Shown: positions 17,764 to 27,988 of the stretch, one piece after another
How positions within the stretch are numbered: position 1 is the stretch's first letter
Layout: each line of letters begins with the position of its first letter
NCBI RefSeq assembly: GCF_002688565.1
Contig: NZ_CP024011.1
Location: 2,418,001-2,482,000 of the forward strand
Length of the DNA: 64,000 nt
DNA from: Acinetobacter sp. LoGeW2-3
Lineage (GTDB): Bacteria > Pseudomonadota > Gammaproteobacteria > Pseudomonadales > Moraxellaceae
Direction: 5' to 3'
Notes under the pieces: generated by a model
The model's input: only the letters and a program-made list of their open reading frames with translations
Told to the model about the DNA's origin: nothing
Database searches by the model: none
Position numbers and translations under genes: made by a program

Positions 17764-20136
17764 TTATTTCGCTTCTTGGTCAGCAAGGAAGAACCAGGTA
17801 TCCAATACTGAGTCTGGGTTTAGAGACACAGATTCAATACCTTGTTGCATTAACCATTTAGCAAGGTCTGGGTGATCTGAAGGACCTTGACCACAGATAC
17901 CTACATATTTACCTGCTTTACGGCAAGCTTGGATTGCCATAGAAAGAAGAACTTTCACAGCTGCATCACGTTCGTCGAACAGGTGAGAAACGATACCAGA
18001 GTCACGGTCAAGACCAAGTGTTAACTGAGTCAAGTCGTTAGAACCAATAGAGAAACCGTCGAAGTGTTCAAGGAACTGTTCAGCTAACAATGCGTTAGTT
18101 GGCAATTCACACATCATGATCACTTTAAGGCCATTTTCGCCACGTTTCAGACCATTTAACTCTAGCAGTTCAATTACACGTTTCGCTTCGTTTACAGTAC
18201 GTACGAAAGGAATCATGATTTGAACGTTAGTCAAGCCCATTTCGTCACGAACTTTTTTCAGTGCACGGCATTCAAGTTCGAAGCAGTCACGGAAGTTGTC
18301 AGAAACGTAGCGGCTCGCACCACGGAAGCCCAGCATTGGGTTTTCTTCTTCTGGTTCGTACAACTTACCACCGATCAGGTTCGCATATTCATTTGACTTG
18401 AAGTCAGACATACGAACAATCACTGGTTTGTCAGCGAATGCAGCAGCAAGAGTAGAAATACCTTCAACCAGTTTTTCTACATAGAATTCGATTGGAGATG
18501 CATAACCTGCAGTACGCGCCATTACAGCAGCACGAGTTTCACGTGGCAGGCTGTCAATGTTCAATAATGCTTTAGGATGCACACCGATCATACGGTTAAT
18601 GATGAACTCAAGACGAGCTAGACCAATACCTGCGTTAGGAATTTGCGCGAAAGAGAATGCGCGGTCTGGGTTACCTACGTTCATCATCACTTTGAACGGA
18701 AGGTCAGGCATAGATTCGATTGAGTTGGTTTGAACTTCGAAATCAAGCGCGCCTTCGTAGATGAAGCCAGTATCACCTTCAGCACAAGATACAGTCACGT
18801 CTTGACCGTCAACAAGTACTTCAGTTGCATTACCACAACCAACGATTGCTGGAACACCCAGTTCACGTGCAATGATCGCAGCGTGACAAGTACGACCACC
18901 ACGGTTAGTAACAATCGCAGCAGCACGTTTCATTACTGGTTCCCAGTCCGGGTCAGTCATGTCAGATACAAGTACGTCACCGTCTTGTACTTTGTCCATT
19001 TCTTTAATAGAAGTAACGATACGAACTTTACCAGCACCAATACGTTGACCAATTGAACGGCCTTCACATACTACAGTACCTTTTTGTTTAAGCAGATAGC
19101 GTTCCATAGTGCCGACATTTTCACGGCTCTTCACAGTTTCAGGACGCGCCTGAACGATGTACAGTTTGCCGTCATCACCGTCTTTCGCCCACTCGATGTC
19201 CATTGGTGCACCGTAGTGTTTTTCGATGATTAATGCTTGTTTAGCAAGTTCATGCAATTCTGCATCAGTTAAAGCGAATTGTTGACGATCTGCTTTTTCA
19301 ACGTCTACAACAACAACTGATTTACCCGCAGAAGCTTCTTCACCGTAAATCATTTTTTGGTGTTTAGAACCCAGGTTGCGACGAAGAATCGCGTGTTTAC
19401 CTGCGTTTAAAAGCGGTTTAGAGATATAGAATTCGTCAGGGTTTACTGCGCCCTGTACTACCATCTCACCCAGACCGTAAGAAGCAGTGATAAATACTGC
19501 ATCACGGAAGCCTGATTCTGTATCTAGTGTGAACATTACACCAGCAGCGCCAGTTTCTGAGCGAACCATACGTTGTACGCCAGCAGAAAGGGCAACGACG
19601 TCATGCGCAAAGTTTTGGTGTACACGGTAAGAGATCGCACGGTCGTTATATAGAGATGCGAATACTTCTTTGATCGCGATCAGAACGTTATCGATGCCGC
19701 GGATGTTCAAGAAAGTTTCTTGCTGACCAGCAAAAGATGCATCTGGTAAGTCTTCTGCAGTTGCAGATGAACGAACGGCAACCGCGATGTCAGGGTTGCC
19801 GTTAGAAAGTGCGTCAAATGCTGCACGAACTTCTTGTTCTAATGCTGCAGTAAGCGGAGTCTCTACAATCCATTGGCGGATTTTAGCGCCAGTTTCAGCA
19901 AGAGCATTTACGTCATCAACGTTTAGGCTAGCAAGCTCTGCATTGATTTTAGCGTTTAGGCCGCTTTGCTCGAGAAATTCACGATATGCACCAGCAGTAG
20001 TTGCAAAACCACCTGGTACAGATACGCCAGCGTTTGCTAGGTGGCTGATCATTTCGCCTAGAGATGAGTTTTTCCCACCAACAAGCTCAACATCGTGTTT
20101 CCCTAATTTTTCCAGACCAATTACGCGCGCTTCCAA
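17764..20136 (-). CDS. ppsA: Phosphoenolpyruvate synthase
   Basis: 790 residues (E. coli 792). Order: N-terminal ATP-binding PPDK domain, swivelling phosphohistidine domain with the catalytic His in [15 protein letters not shown] (about residue 420), then the PEP/pyruvate TIM barrel with [10 protein letters not shown] and the C-terminal Cys motif [13 protein letters not shown]. It makes PEP from pyruvate and ATP for gluconeogenesis. It is divergent from its regulator ppsR with about 150 bp between the starts. The phosphorylated Thr of this enzyme class is next to the His (TCHA). Confidence 0.98.
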   Translation of the reverse strand: MEARVIGLEKLGKHDVELVGGKNSSLGEMISHLANAGVSVPGGFATTAGAYREFLEQSGLNAKINAELASLNVDDVNALAETGAKIRQWIVETPLTAALEQEVRAAFDALSNGNPDIAVAVRSSATAEDLPDASFAGQQETFLNIRGIDNVLIAIKEVFASLYNDRAISYRVHQNFAHDVVALSAGVQRMVRSETGAAGVMFTLDTESGFRDAVFITASYGLGEMVVQGAVNPDEFYISKPLLNAGKHAILRRNLGSKHQKMIYGEEASAGKSVVVVDVEKADRQQFALTDAELHELAKQALIIEKHYGAPMDIEWAKDGDDGKLYIVQARPETVKSRENVGTMERYLLKQKGTVVCEGRSIGQRIGAGKVRIVTSIKEMDKVQDGDVLVSDMTDPDWEPVMKRAAAIVTNRGGRTCHAAIIARELGVPAIVGCGNATEVLVDGQDVTVSCAEGDTGFIYEGALDFEVQTNSIESMPDLPFKVMMNVGNPDRAFSFAQIPNAGIGLARLEFIINRMIGVHPKALLNIDSLPRETRAAVMARTAGYASPIEFYVEKLVEGISTLAAAFADKPVIVRMSDFKSNEYANLIGGKLYEPEEENPMLGFRGASRYVSDNFRDCFELECRALKKVRDEMGLTNVQIMIPFVRTVNEAKRVIELLELNGLKRGENGLKVIMMCELPTNALLAEQFLEHFDGFSIGSNDLTQLTLGLDRDSGIVSHLFDERDAAVKVLLSMAIQACRKAGKYVGICGQGPSDHPDLAKWLMQQGIESVSLNPDSVLDTWFFLADQEAK

Positions 20137-20290
20137 AGTTGTTACTCCACTTTTGCAGTATTAATCATTATCTTGGCATGAGAATATAGCAAACCATCTA
20201 GGTGGATGATTTTACTAAGCGACAGTCATGTAAGATCGGTTTACTATAAAGATTATATAGTACGAAGACAAATGTTTGAGGAGAATTTTA

Positions 20291-21127
20291 ATGTCGGAAG
20301 GTAAACAGATAAAGCGCAGTGTTTTCTTTGTTTCTGATGGTACTGCGATCACCGCAGAGACGCTGGGACACTCACTTTTGGCACAGTTCCCTCATGTCGA
20401 TTTTGATATACATATCATTCCCTATATAAGCTCCGAAGAAGCTGCGACCAATGTCGTAGCAGAGATCAATGCACGTGCCCAGGCAGAAGGGCAGAAACCA
20501 CTGGTTTTTGATACCCTGGTGGACCCATATGTGCGTGACATTATCAATACTGCAAATGCAGTAAATCTTGATGTATTTGAAGGACTTATAAGCAAACTTT
20601 CAGAAGAATTAGGCACTGAGCCGACGACGCTGGTAGGGCAAACTCACGCAGTAACGGACTCAGAATCCTATAAAGCACGTATTGATGCGGTGCATTTTGC
20701 TTTAGATAACGATGATGGTGCACGTACCCGTCATTATGACAAGGCCGATCTGATCCTGATTGGGGTATCGCGTTCAGGTAAAACACCGACTTCAATCTAT
20801 CTTTCTCTGCAATTTGGAATTCGTGTTGCGAACTATCCATTAACCGAAGAAGATCTGGATGACAACCGCCTGCCAGCGGTGCTGCGCCCGCATAAACACA
20901 AGCTTTTCGGCCTGATGATTGATGCTGACCGCCTTGTGGCTATTCGTACTGAACGCAAAGCAAATAGTCGATATGCGAGCTTTAATCAGTGTCAAATGGA
21001 GTTGCGTGCGATTGAAGGAATTTACATTTCTGAAGGCATTAAATACTTAAATGTATCCGAGATGTCGATTGAAGAAATCTCCACACGTGTCCTGCAAATG
21101 ACCGGTTTAAAACGTCGTATTGGCTAA
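20291..21127 (+). CDS. ppsR: PEP synthase regulatory kinase/pyrophosphorylase
   Basis: 278 residues from ATG 20291. The frame reaches a TTG 15 nt upstream, but AGGAG (20279-20283) is correctly placed for the ATG. The P-loop-like GVSRSGKTPTSIYLS (about residue 155) and the opening VFFVSDGTAITAETLGHSLL are typical of the bifunctional DUF299 family. These proteins inactivate PpsA by ADP-dependent phosphorylation and reactivate it by phosphate-dependent removal. The divergent ppsA gene supports the role directly. Confidence 0.96.
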   Translation: MSEGKQIKRSVFFVSDGTAITAETLGHSLLAQFPHVDFDIHIIPYISSEEAATNVVAEINARAQAEGQKPLVFDTLVDPYVRDIINTANAVNLDVFEGLISKLSEELGTEPTTLVGQTHAVTDSESYKARIDAVHFALDNDDGARTRHYDKADLILIGVSRSGKTPTSIYLSLQFGIRVANYPLTEEDLDDNRLPAVLRPHKHKLFGLMIDADRLVAIRTERKANSRYASFNQCQMELRAIEGIYISEGIKYLNVSEMSIEEISTRVLQMTGLKRRIG

Positions 21128-21138
21128 AGCATTTTTGA

Positions 21139-21170
21139 TGGAGTCAAAGCCAGTTTTGGCTCCATTTTTT
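21139..21170 (+). terminator. Terminator after ppsR
   Basis: TGGAGTCAAA/TTTGGCTCCA, a 10-bp stem with one T-G pair, followed by six T residues. Confidence 0.88.
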
Positions 21171-21386
21171 ATCAAAATTTATCCATCAAAATAATGAATC
21201 ATAGAAAATAACGATAATATGATAGCTAAAATCAATCGCTATTATTTCGCTACGAAATACCTCATAGAAAAATTATAAACGTGTTAGGTTCTCAAAATTG
21301 TTTAAAAATTATTCAATAAATTTAAAGTCATTATTCCTTTTTAGCATTTTTTTTGAAATAAATATCAAAAAAAAATAAATAGAAAT

Positions 21387-21941
21387 TTACTTAAAGGTTT
21401 GAATGATCACGTCAACTTGGTAATTTTCACCATGCACACAATGAATTGCTTGCTCAGAAATTTTTAAAATTGGCCAAGTAATGAGCTGGCAGTTCTCCCG
21501 TTGCAGGGCAATATAAAAACTATCCGATTTAAAGTAATTACGATTAGATGCTGCCAGGTTGGGCATCAGTTGACGTCTTAGCCAGGGATTTTTGACTTGT
21601 TGTTCCAAAAAGCGTAAAGAAAGTAGTCCTTTAATCCGGTTACTGATCAGACTTTTATTCTTGCTAATGAGTGGATGATTCACCACACGTTGTAAAGTTC
21701 GACTGGTACTGGGCATCACAAATTGCGGTTCGATCTGAAAGACTTTCACTGATGCTGCCTGCTGGCAAATCCGGTCAAGATGACTCACAGTAGACTGGTC
21801 AAGACCAATCACGGCTACATGTTGATCCTGAAAATCCATGTCTTTAAGGTCGGCAGAATCGACTTTAGTCCCACTAAACTGTTTAAAGTGCTCAGGGTGA
21901 TTTTCAAAAATACCAGCACCTGCATCCTGCTTAACGCCCAT
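21387..21941 (-). CDS. Shortened flavin-containing monooxygenase-like protein
   Basis: 184 residues that align by pattern with the middle of FMO/Baeyer-Villiger-type monooxygenases: FSGTKVDSAD...HVAVIG, then KVFQIEPQFVMP, then NPWLRRQLMPNLAASNRNYFKSDSFYIAL. Full enzymes are about 450-550 residues. Here the N-terminal FAD dinucleotide fold and everything after DVIIQTF are missing, and the NADPH-site glycines are altered (GLDQST instead of GxGxSA). An AGGA site before ATG 21941 means it may still be translated. Probably a degraded or repurposed remnant; catalysis is not expected. Confidence 0.65.
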   Translation of the reverse strand: MGVKQDAGAGIFENHPEHFKQFSGTKVDSADLKDMDFQDQHVAVIGLDQSTVSHLDRICQQAASVKVFQIEPQFVMPSTSRTLQRVVNHPLISKNKSLISNRIKGLLSLRFLEQQVKNPWLRRQLMPNLAASNRNYFKSDSFYIALQRENCQLITWPILKISEQAIHCVHGENYQVDVIIQTFK

Positions 21942-22109
21942 GTTGATGTCCTGTAATTGCTTAATTTTTATTCTGTTAGGATAGATATAGACAATATCGG
22001 CAGGAGCGTAAAGCAGCTTTCATAGAATCCCGAGTCATTAATAATTCGACATTTTAAAATCTACTTCAGTTATAGATTTTTGAAATTAGCATAATCTTTA
22101 TAAAGCTAT

Positions 22110-22577
22110 TTATGGGTTGTGCTCATGCTGTTGGATATCAATGCTGTCAGGCAATACCAGTGTTTCTTTAAGCTGATGCTGACGCAGATATTCCATATCC
22201 CGGATATTTTTCTGAACAGCAACGGCGCCGAATAAACTGAGTAAAAATGCCATGATATAAAAGCCTTTCTCACTCAGTAGCAGTTCAGCATTAAACAGGC
22301 CAATGGATAGCAGGGCGATACAGATCCCAATTGAAGCCCAACACAGACCATAATAAATTGCTGTGACTTTTAGACCTTCGAGCCGGTCACGTACAACTTT
22401 TTGTAGAGATACAGCGGCGAACAATCCATACAGAATTATCACCAGATAATAGCCTTTTTCATTCAACGGCATATTGGCATTAAACAGTCCGATCCCATAC
22501 GCAGCAGCCCCAATAAGTAAAGCTACCCAACTGGCTGCGACAAAGGCTGGGGTAGGTTTATTAATGTATTGATTCAT
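22110..22577 (-). CDS. YiaA/YiaB family inner membrane protein
   Basis: 155 residues with four hydrophobic helices arranged as two similar halves (about 8-60 and 70-125). Each half contains a segment like IGLFNA, then LxEKGYYxxxxLxxLFxAVxxQKxxRD. This is the tandem YiaAB domain, each repeat having two helices. The charged cytoplasmic tail is rich in His and Gln. Function is unknown for the family. It is monocistronic as far as can be seen. Confidence 0.88.
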   Translation of the reverse strand: MNQYINKPTPAFVAASWVALLIGAAAYGIGLFNANMPLNEKGYYLVIILYGLFAAVSLQKVVRDRLEGLKVTAIYYGLCWASIGICIALLSIGLFNAELLLSEKGFYIMAFLLSLFGAVAVQKNIRDMEYLRQHQLKETLVLPDSIDIQQHEHNP

Positions 22578-22659
22578 ATTCTTATCCTGAACTTATAATT
22601 GTTTATTTTTTATTCATTATGCAAAATAAAGCTAAGGAATCAATATTTTATTTTTCCAA

Positions 22660-22690
22660 AAAGAAACCGCTATCAGTCAGCGGTTTCTTT
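22660..22690 (-). terminator. Terminator after the luciferase-like oxidoreductase
   Basis: A 12-bp perfect stem AAAGAAACCGCT/AGCGGTTTCTTT, 7-nt loop, U-tract on the minus strand. Confidence 0.9.
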
Positions 22691-22708
22691 AACTTATATA
22701 AGTAGAAA

Positions 22709-23713
22709 TTAGATTTCTTGTTTCGCCTGCATCAGCAGGTCAAAGTTATGTAGGCGCTTATCTGTGTCATAGATGTCACAGGTAAAGATAAACTCATCTA
22801 CTTCATATTTCGCTAGAAGTGCTTCCAGTCCAGCTTTGACGGTTTTCTTAGAACCGACCTGAGCCATCGCAAAGAAATTATCTACGGACATTTTTTCAGG
22901 TGGTGACCATAAACCTTCCATTGAATCAATCGGGGCTTTCAGTTTCAGGCTTTGGCCACGGATCAGTGCCAGTACACGCTGATAGGCACTGGTTGCTAGA
23001 TATTGTGCTTCTTCATCCGTATCTGCGACACAGGTCGGCACGCCCATAGAGACATAAGGACGGTCCAGATATTCAGACGGTTCAAAATTCTCACGATAAA
23101 GTTGAATGGCTTGACCCAGCATACGCGGCGAAAAATGTGATGCAAATGAATATGGCAAACCGAGTTTCGCTGCCAGCTGGGCGCTAAACAGGCTAGAGCC
23201 AAGTAGCCAAACCGGAACATGAGTGCTTTGACCTGGCGTTGCTACAATACGTTGACCCGGAATTGGATCTTTAAAATACTGCAAAATTTCCAGTACATCT
23301 TGCGGGAACTGATCTTCAGTTTCCTGACGGCCACGACGTAAGGCTCGCATAGTCATTTGATCAGTACCCGGTGCACGACCCAAACCGAGTTCAACGCGTT
23401 CCGGATATAAGGTTGCTAAAGTGCCAAATTGCTCGGCAACGACCAAAGGTGCATGATTGGGTAACATGATGCCACCTGAGCCTAAGGTCAGAGTTTTGGT
23501 GTTTGCCAGTAAATAGCCGAGTAGGACAGCGGTGGCTGAACTGGCAATACCGTCCATATTGTGATGTTCGGCTAACCACATGCGGCGATAACCCAGCTTT
23601 TCTGCGGTTTGTGCCAGTTCCAAGGCATGCTGTAGGGAGAATTGAATGGTTTTATCGTCACGAACAGGAACCAGTTCAAGAATAGAGAACTGAGTATCGT
23701 TAAGCGTACGCAT
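22709..23713 (-). CDS. LLM-class flavin-dependent oxidoreductase (YhbW-like)
   Basis: 334 residues of the bacterial-luciferase-like TIM-barrel family. Typical segments are [12 protein letters not shown] near residue 42, [19 protein letters not shown] near 78 and [13 protein letters not shown] near 105. Members of the YhbW/MsnO8-type subgroup bind FMN and oxidise unidentified small substrates using NADPH and O2. It starts at ATG 23713 and is isolated between two leftward genes with its own terminator. Substrate unknown. Confidence 0.9.
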   Translation of the reverse strand: MRTLNDTQFSILELVPVRDDKTIQFSLQHALELAQTAEKLGYRRMWLAEHHNMDGIASSATAVLLGYLLANTKTLTLGSGGIMLPNHAPLVVAEQFGTLATLYPERVELGLGRAPGTDQMTMRALRRGRQETEDQFPQDVLEILQYFKDPIPGQRIVATPGQSTHVPVWLLGSSLFSAQLAAKLGLPYSFASHFSPRMLGQAIQLYRENFEPSEYLDRPYVSMGVPTCVADTDEEAQYLATSAYQRVLALIRGQSLKLKAPIDSMEGLWSPPEKMSVDNFFAMAQVGSKKTVKAGLEALLAKYEVDEFIFTCDIYDTDKRLHNFDLLMQAKQEI

Positions 23714-23812
23714 AATATTACTCTTTATTTGACATGGCTAAGAGCATACGACGTTCAACTGGATTTGTATATCGAAAAAAAACGATATAAGTGTAAACAA
23801 AATGTAGAGGCA

Positions 23813-23838
23813 AAAAAATAAGCATCCGAAGATGCTTA
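23813..23838 (-). terminator. Terminator with UUCG loop after the first glycine-zipper gene
   Basis: TAAGCATC/GATGCTTA stem. On the RNA (minus strand) the loop reads C(UUCG)G, an extra-stable tetraloop, followed by a U-run. Confidence 0.88.
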
Positions 23839-23885
23839 AAAAGAGGGAAGAGTTGTAAAAGAGACTTAGCTTTTATTTTTAACGA

Positions 23886-24347
23886 TTAACGACGACGGTT
23901 GTTGTAGCGGTAGTCGTTATAACGGTAGTTACGTGAAGAGTTATAACGGCGGTCATAACGGTCATCGTAACGACGGTCTTCACTTACTTTTTTACCAAGT
24001 GCAGAACCACCAGCAGAACCCAATGCTGCACCAATTAAACCGCCATTGCTACCAGCCATATTTTTACCTACGGCATAACCTGCACCGCCACCTAATGCAC
24101 CACCGATAATGGCACCGTTACGGTCACGTTTATTTGCAGAAACTGCTGCACCTGCACCACCACCGATTGCAGAACCGATTGTTGCGCCAGTTGTACCGCC
24201 AACTTTATTACCTACAGCAGCACCCACTACGCCACCGAGAGCAGAAGCAAGAGCAGTATTTGTTGTATTACCCGCATTCGCTGCTGTCATACCCATACCC
24301 ATAGCTGAGGTAGCAACAACTGCGATCATTAGAGATTTGTAGTTCAT
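23886..24347 (-). CDS. Glycine-zipper exported protein
   Basis: 153 residues. A signal peptide (about 1-25, ending ANA) is followed by glycine-zipper repeats of the type GAxIGxxxGGGxG through about residue 118, then a Tyr/Arg/Asn-rich tail (many RYN and DYRYN units). Such proteins are small outer-membrane or periplasmic proteins related to Rcp/17-kDa antigens; roles in Acinetobacter are not established. A paralogue lies directly upstream (24592-25008), so the pair arose by tandem duplication. Each gene has its own terminator with the same UUCG loop. Confidence 0.85.
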   Translation of the reverse strand: MNYKSLMIAVVATSAMGMGMTAANAGNTTNTALASALGGVVGAAVGNKVGGTTGATIGSAIGGGAGAAVSANKRDRNGAIIGGALGGGAGYAVGKNMAGSNGGLIGAALGSAGGSALGKKVSEDRRYDDRYDRRYNSSRNYRYNDYRYNNRRR

Positions 24348-24527
24348 GAGTACACCTTTTATATATTTGGCTGTATTTGTCTATGAGTTAAATTTAATCT
24401 AGCAAGAGCAAAACAGCATGGAGAGTCTGTAGACGAAATGTGTTTTTTCTCTCCTTAATTTATTCATAATTGCTAAACAATAATTTTCACGTATTACAGC
24501 AAGTTGGCATCATTTAGCGGCAATTAA

Positions 24528-24549
24528 AAAAGCACCCGAAGGTGCTTTT
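24528..24549 (-). terminator. Terminator with UUCG loop after the second glycine-zipper gene
   Basis: AAAAGCACC/GGTGCTTTT stem with a C(UUCG)G loop on the minus-strand RNA. Confidence 0.85.
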
Positions 24550-24591
24550 GAGTCAAATGTAATATGCGATTTAAAGGTTATACGCACTGAA

Positions 24592-25008
24592 TTAACGGTA
24601 ACGTTTTTTCCAGTGTTTTGAGCGTTTTTCAGCAGCTTTATCTTTAGAGATTTTATTACCTAGTGCTGCACCACCTGCTGCACCTAGTGCAGAACCGATG
24701 TAGCCACCGTTTGAACCCCCCATGCTTTTACCTACGGTGTAGCCTGTACCACCACCTAAAGCACCACCAATTGCAGAGGAAGTACGGTTTTTCTTGTTAC
24801 TTGCTACAGCTGCACCACCAGCACCACCAAGTGCTGCACCGATTGTTGCACCTGTGTTGCCCCCCATGTTTTTACCCAAAGCTGTACCAGCCACACTACC
24901 TAACGCACTTGCTGCAGCAACACGAGCAGTGCTGTCGGCATGAGCATTAACGGTCATCATTGACCCAGCGGCTAAAGCGGTACTTAATAAAACTGCGCTC
25001 AGTTTCAT
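24592..25008 (-). CDS. Glycine-zipper exported protein, paralogue
   Basis: 138 residues from ATG 25008, chosen because GGAG lies 7 nt upstream and a clean signal peptide (MKLSAVLLSTALAAGSMM..., ending AHA near 24) then begins the protein; the frame extends 20 codons further without support. The glycine-zipper region (about 30-120) is closely similar to the neighbouring gene: both contain GNTGATIG- or GTTGATIG-type segments and GALGGGxGYxVGK. The tail is short and basic (KHWKKRYR) instead of Tyr-rich. Confidence 0.84.
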   Translation of the reverse strand: MKLSAVLLSTALAAGSMMTVNAHADSTARVAAASALGSVAGTALGKNMGGNTGATIGAALGGAGGAAVASNKKNRTSSAIGGALGGGTGYTVGKSMGGSNGGYIGSALGAAGGAALGNKISKDKAAEKRSKHWKKRYR

Positions 25009-25351
25009 GTTGGAACTCCATATCCGTGATCGGATTGTGTTGTGTTTCGATGGCAGAAAATGTAACAAAACATCGCCATTACATTGTGAAGAAATATCTC
25101 CATATTTAGATGCTTTATTTGCGAGTTTGTAAAATAAGTAAAGAATGCGGATTAAATTGATTAAAAAAGCGACGTTAGCTTGAATTTTGAGCTTTTAAAG
25201 CGCGGCTTATTAAGATGCTTTAAACACAGAAGGCTTGTACTGAATAAAGATGTTCTTTATGCCTGAGAATCGTTAAACTAGGCGCAATTTTTGATTTCGC
25301 TGTGCTAAGACCTTTATTTAGCTATAGCCTTTGTTTGAGATACTTTGAAAA
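25009..25351. other. Divergent promoter region between the glycine-zipper gene and prfA
   Basis: About 340 bp holding both promoters. hemA, which precedes prfA in enteric bacteria, is absent here. No coding frame supported. Confidence 0.55.
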
Positions 25352-26440
25352 ATGAAAGAATCGTTACGTTTACGATTAGACCAACTCTCCGACCGTCACG
25401 AAGAATTAACTGCCTTATTGGCAGACGCGGAAGTCATTTCAGATAACAAACGCTTTCGCCAGCTTTCCCGCGAGCATAATGACCTGACCGAAATTACTGA
25501 AGTATGGACCAAGTACAGGCAGGCTGAAGAAGATATCGAAACTGCCCAAGCCATGCTCAGCGATCCAGACTTTAAAGAAATGGCACAGGAAGAGATTAAG
25601 GAAAATAAATCCCTGATCGAACAGCTTGAAGCTGATTTGAACATCCTGATGATTCCAAAAGATCCAAATGATGCTAACTCGGCTTATCTTGAAATCCGTG
25701 CTGGAACGGGCGGTGATGAAGCAGCAATCTTCTCAGGTGATTTGTACCGTATGTACAGTAAATATGCGGAGTCTCAAGGTTGGCGTATCGAAATCTTGTC
25801 TGAAAATGAAGGCGAGCATGGCGGTTATAAAGAAGTCATTTGCCTGATTAATGGTGAAGGTGTATATGGCCGTCTGAAATTCGAAAGTGGTGCACACCGT
25901 GTTCAACGTGTACCTGCAACTGAATCACAAGGTCGTGTTCATACTTCAGCTTGTACGGTGGCGATTCTTCCAGAAGTCGATGTTGATACTTCAGTCGACA
26001 TTAACCCATCGGATCTGCGTATTGATACCTATCGTGCGTCGGGTGCCGGTGGTCAGCACATTAACAAAACCGACTCTGCCGTACGTATTACCCATATTCC
26101 AACTGGTACTGTGGTGGAATGTCAGGATGAACGTTCACAGCATAAGAACAAAGCTAAAGCGATGGCGCTTTTGGTTTCACGTCTGGAAAATGCCAAACGT
26201 GCAGCAGCAGATGCCGCAACTTCTGAAATGCGTCGTGACTTGGTGGGTTCAGGTGATCGTTCAGAACGTATTCGTACCTATAACTATCCGCAAGGCCGTA
26301 TGACCGATCACCGTATTAACCTGACTTTATATAAGTTAGATGCAGTGATGGAAGGTGACCTGACTGAACTGTTAGACAGCTTACATCGTGAATATCAGGC
26401 CGATCAGCTTGCCATGCTTGCACAGCAGAATGGTGGATAA
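25352..26440 (+). CDS. prfA: Peptide chain release factor 1
   Basis: 362 residues. The codon-recognition tripeptide PAT is at 188-190 (family P-x-T) and the catalytic GGQ ends at Gln235 within [15 protein letters not shown]. It reads UAA and UAG stop codons and triggers peptide release. No frameshift site is present (that belongs to prfB). The stop overlaps the prmC start by one base (TAATG), so RF1 and the enzyme that methylates its GGQ are co-translated. Confidence 0.98.
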   Translation: MKESLRLRLDQLSDRHEELTALLADAEVISDNKRFRQLSREHNDLTEITEVWTKYRQAEEDIETAQAMLSDPDFKEMAQEEIKENKSLIEQLEADLNILMIPKDPNDANSAYLEIRAGTGGDEAAIFSGDLYRMYSKYAESQGWRIEILSENEGEHGGYKEVICLINGEGVYGRLKFESGAHRVQRVPATESQGRVHTSACTVAILPEVDVDTSVDINPSDLRIDTYRASGAGGQHINKTDSAVRITHIPTGTVVECQDERSQHKNKAKAMALLVSRLENAKRAAADAATSEMRRDLVGSGDRSERIRTYNYPQGRMTDHRINLTLYKLDAVMEGDLTELLDSLHREYQADQLAMLAQQNGG

Positions 26441-27258
26441 TGAATATTTCACAAGCCTTGGCTTTACGTGGTGAACCGGAAAGCTATGAACGCCAGGAAA
26501 ATGCCTGGTTACTGGAACACATTACCAAGATTGATTCTTTTGATCTGGTGATGAAAAAGGATCAGGAACTAACGTCTGAACAAGAACAGGCGTATGTCGA
26601 TGGTCTAGCGCGTATTGCGGCGGGTGAGCCATTGGCTTATGTGACAGGATCACAGCCATTCTGGACACTGGATCTGAAAGTGACCAAAGATACCTTGGTG
26701 CCACGTCCTGATACTGAAGTACTGGTTGAAACTGTTTTAAAGCTAGACTTGCCTGAAGATGCCCGTGTCGTAGATTTGGGTACAGGCACGGGTGCGATTG
26801 CTTTATCTTTGGCTTCTGAACGTCCAGAGTGGTCAGTCACTGCAACTGATATTTACGAGCCTACTTTAGAAGTAGCGAAGTTCAATGCTGAACAGCATAA
26901 CTTGTCACAGGTGCAGTTTGTATTGGGTTCATGGTTCAAGCCATTAGGTCGTCAGTTCTTTGATGTGATTGTTTCTAATCCACCATATATCGATCCAGCT
27001 GATGCACATATGCAGGGTCTTGCGACTGAGCCGGAACGTGCTTTAGTGGCAGATAATAAAGGCTTGGCTGATCTAGAACAGATTATTATTCAAGCTAAAA
27101 AACACCTGACTGTGAATGGTTGGGTAGTGCTAGAACATGGTTATGATCAGGGTGATGCGGTTCGTCATCTATTTACTCAGGCTGGTTATAAACAGGTACG
27201 TACTGTGAAGGATTATGGCGGCAATGACCGTGTGACCTTGGCGCAGTGGCCACATTAA
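26440..27258 (+). CDS. prmC: Release factor glutamine methyltransferase
   Basis: 272 residues. An N-terminal helical domain (about 1-75) precedes the SAM-dependent methyltransferase fold with DLGTGTGAIALSLA at about 112-125 and the glutamine-methylase signature NPPY at 180-183. It methylates the Gln of the GGQ motif in RF1 and RF2. The start shares a base with the prfA stop. A strong terminator follows, so prfA-prmC is a two-gene operon. Confidence 0.97.
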   Translation: MNISQALALRGEPESYERQENAWLLEHITKIDSFDLVMKKDQELTSEQEQAYVDGLARIAAGEPLAYVTGSQPFWTLDLKVTKDTLVPRPDTEVLVETVLKLDLPEDARVVDLGTGTGAIALSLASERPEWSVTATDIYEPTLEVAKFNAEQHNLSQVQFVLGSWFKPLGRQFFDVIVSNPPYIDPADAHMQGLATEPERALVADNKGLADLEQIIIQAKKHLTVNGWVVLEHGYDQGDAVRHLFTQAGYKQVRTVKDYGGNDRVTLAQWPH

Positions 27259-27277
27259 TTTTCAAAATCTATTTCAA

Positions 27278-27310
27278 TAAAAAAGCGACCTAAATAGGTC
27301 GCTTTTTTTT
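27278..27310. terminator. Shared terminator of prfA-prmC and the 27322 gene
   Basis: AAAAAAGCGACCTA/TAGGTCGCTTTTTT with a 2-nt apparent loop, symmetric tracts, between convergent genes. Confidence 0.93.
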
Positions 27311-27321
27311 AATTCATATTT

Positions 27322-27675
27322 TTACATAGGGTAATCTTGCAGACAGTCAGAAACTTCCACCTGATCCAGTGTATTGGTTTCCATAGCCAGACAGAGTGTG
27401 ACCACTTTCAATGTATCTGCAATGAACTGTTCATCTTTCAGTGCAATCCCTTGCTTCAGGCTTTCAATACGTTCAGCTGAGATTTCAAGTGCCGCAGCTG
27501 CATCAAGAACATCAATACGGTTAAGGAAAGCAATTACTGCATCTTTCAAAGCTGAATCAGATGCGTTTAGAATCCCTTGATTGAGCTGTTCAGAAAGAAG
27601 GTCTGCAGAATGAAATAAAGCATTAGAGAAGTTTTGAACCAGGTTTTGGCCAAGAACGTCAGTCATCTTTAACAT
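27322..27675 (-). CDS. Conserved-type hypothetical protein, helical
   Basis: 117 residues, acidic, predicted almost all helix, no membrane segment or signal. I do not recognise a domain. AAGG lies 7 nt before ATG 27675, while the next in-frame ATG (codon 4) lacks a comparable site. The frame has good protein-like composition, and it is convergent with prmC with a shared terminator, which supports it being real. Function unknown. Confidence 0.7.
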   Translation of the reverse strand: MLKMTDVLGQNLVQNFSNALFHSADLLSEQLNQGILNASDSALKDAVIAFLNRIDVLDAAAALEISAERIESLKQGIALKDEQFIADTLKVVTLCLAMETNTLDQVEVSDCLQDYPM

Positions 27676-27988
27676 AAGAGTACCTTAAGTAGGGAAGGTG
27701 GATGGGCAACTGAAGAGATGCATCAAATTGTGTGAAAAATAATCCAAATTAACGATAAATACAAAGGTATTGGGATGACCGAAGAGTCTCATTTTTTTTG
27801 GTGATAAAGCTTGAAAACTAGATGTTCTGAAAAAATAAAAACTTAAATAAAATAAGGTATAAATAATCGTTTTTAAGTCTAAATAAATAGATTTAGTTAA
27901 TAAATAAACCGCTGCGGTCACAGTTCGATTTGCTTCCCATTTGAGCAAAGATTAGTCTAAGAAAAATTCAAAATAACATGGATCAGAT
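27676..27988. other. AT-rich intergenic region
   Basis: About 310 bp between divergent genes. It carries their promoters. An open frame on the minus strand (27685-27948) is judged spurious. Confidence 0.5.

Noticed and set aside
27685..27948. Minus-strand frame of 87 codons upstream of the 27322 gene
   Set aside because: Phe/Leu/Tyr/Ser-rich composition typical of translated AT-rich intergenic DNA, no ribosome-binding site, and it fills a divergent promoter region.
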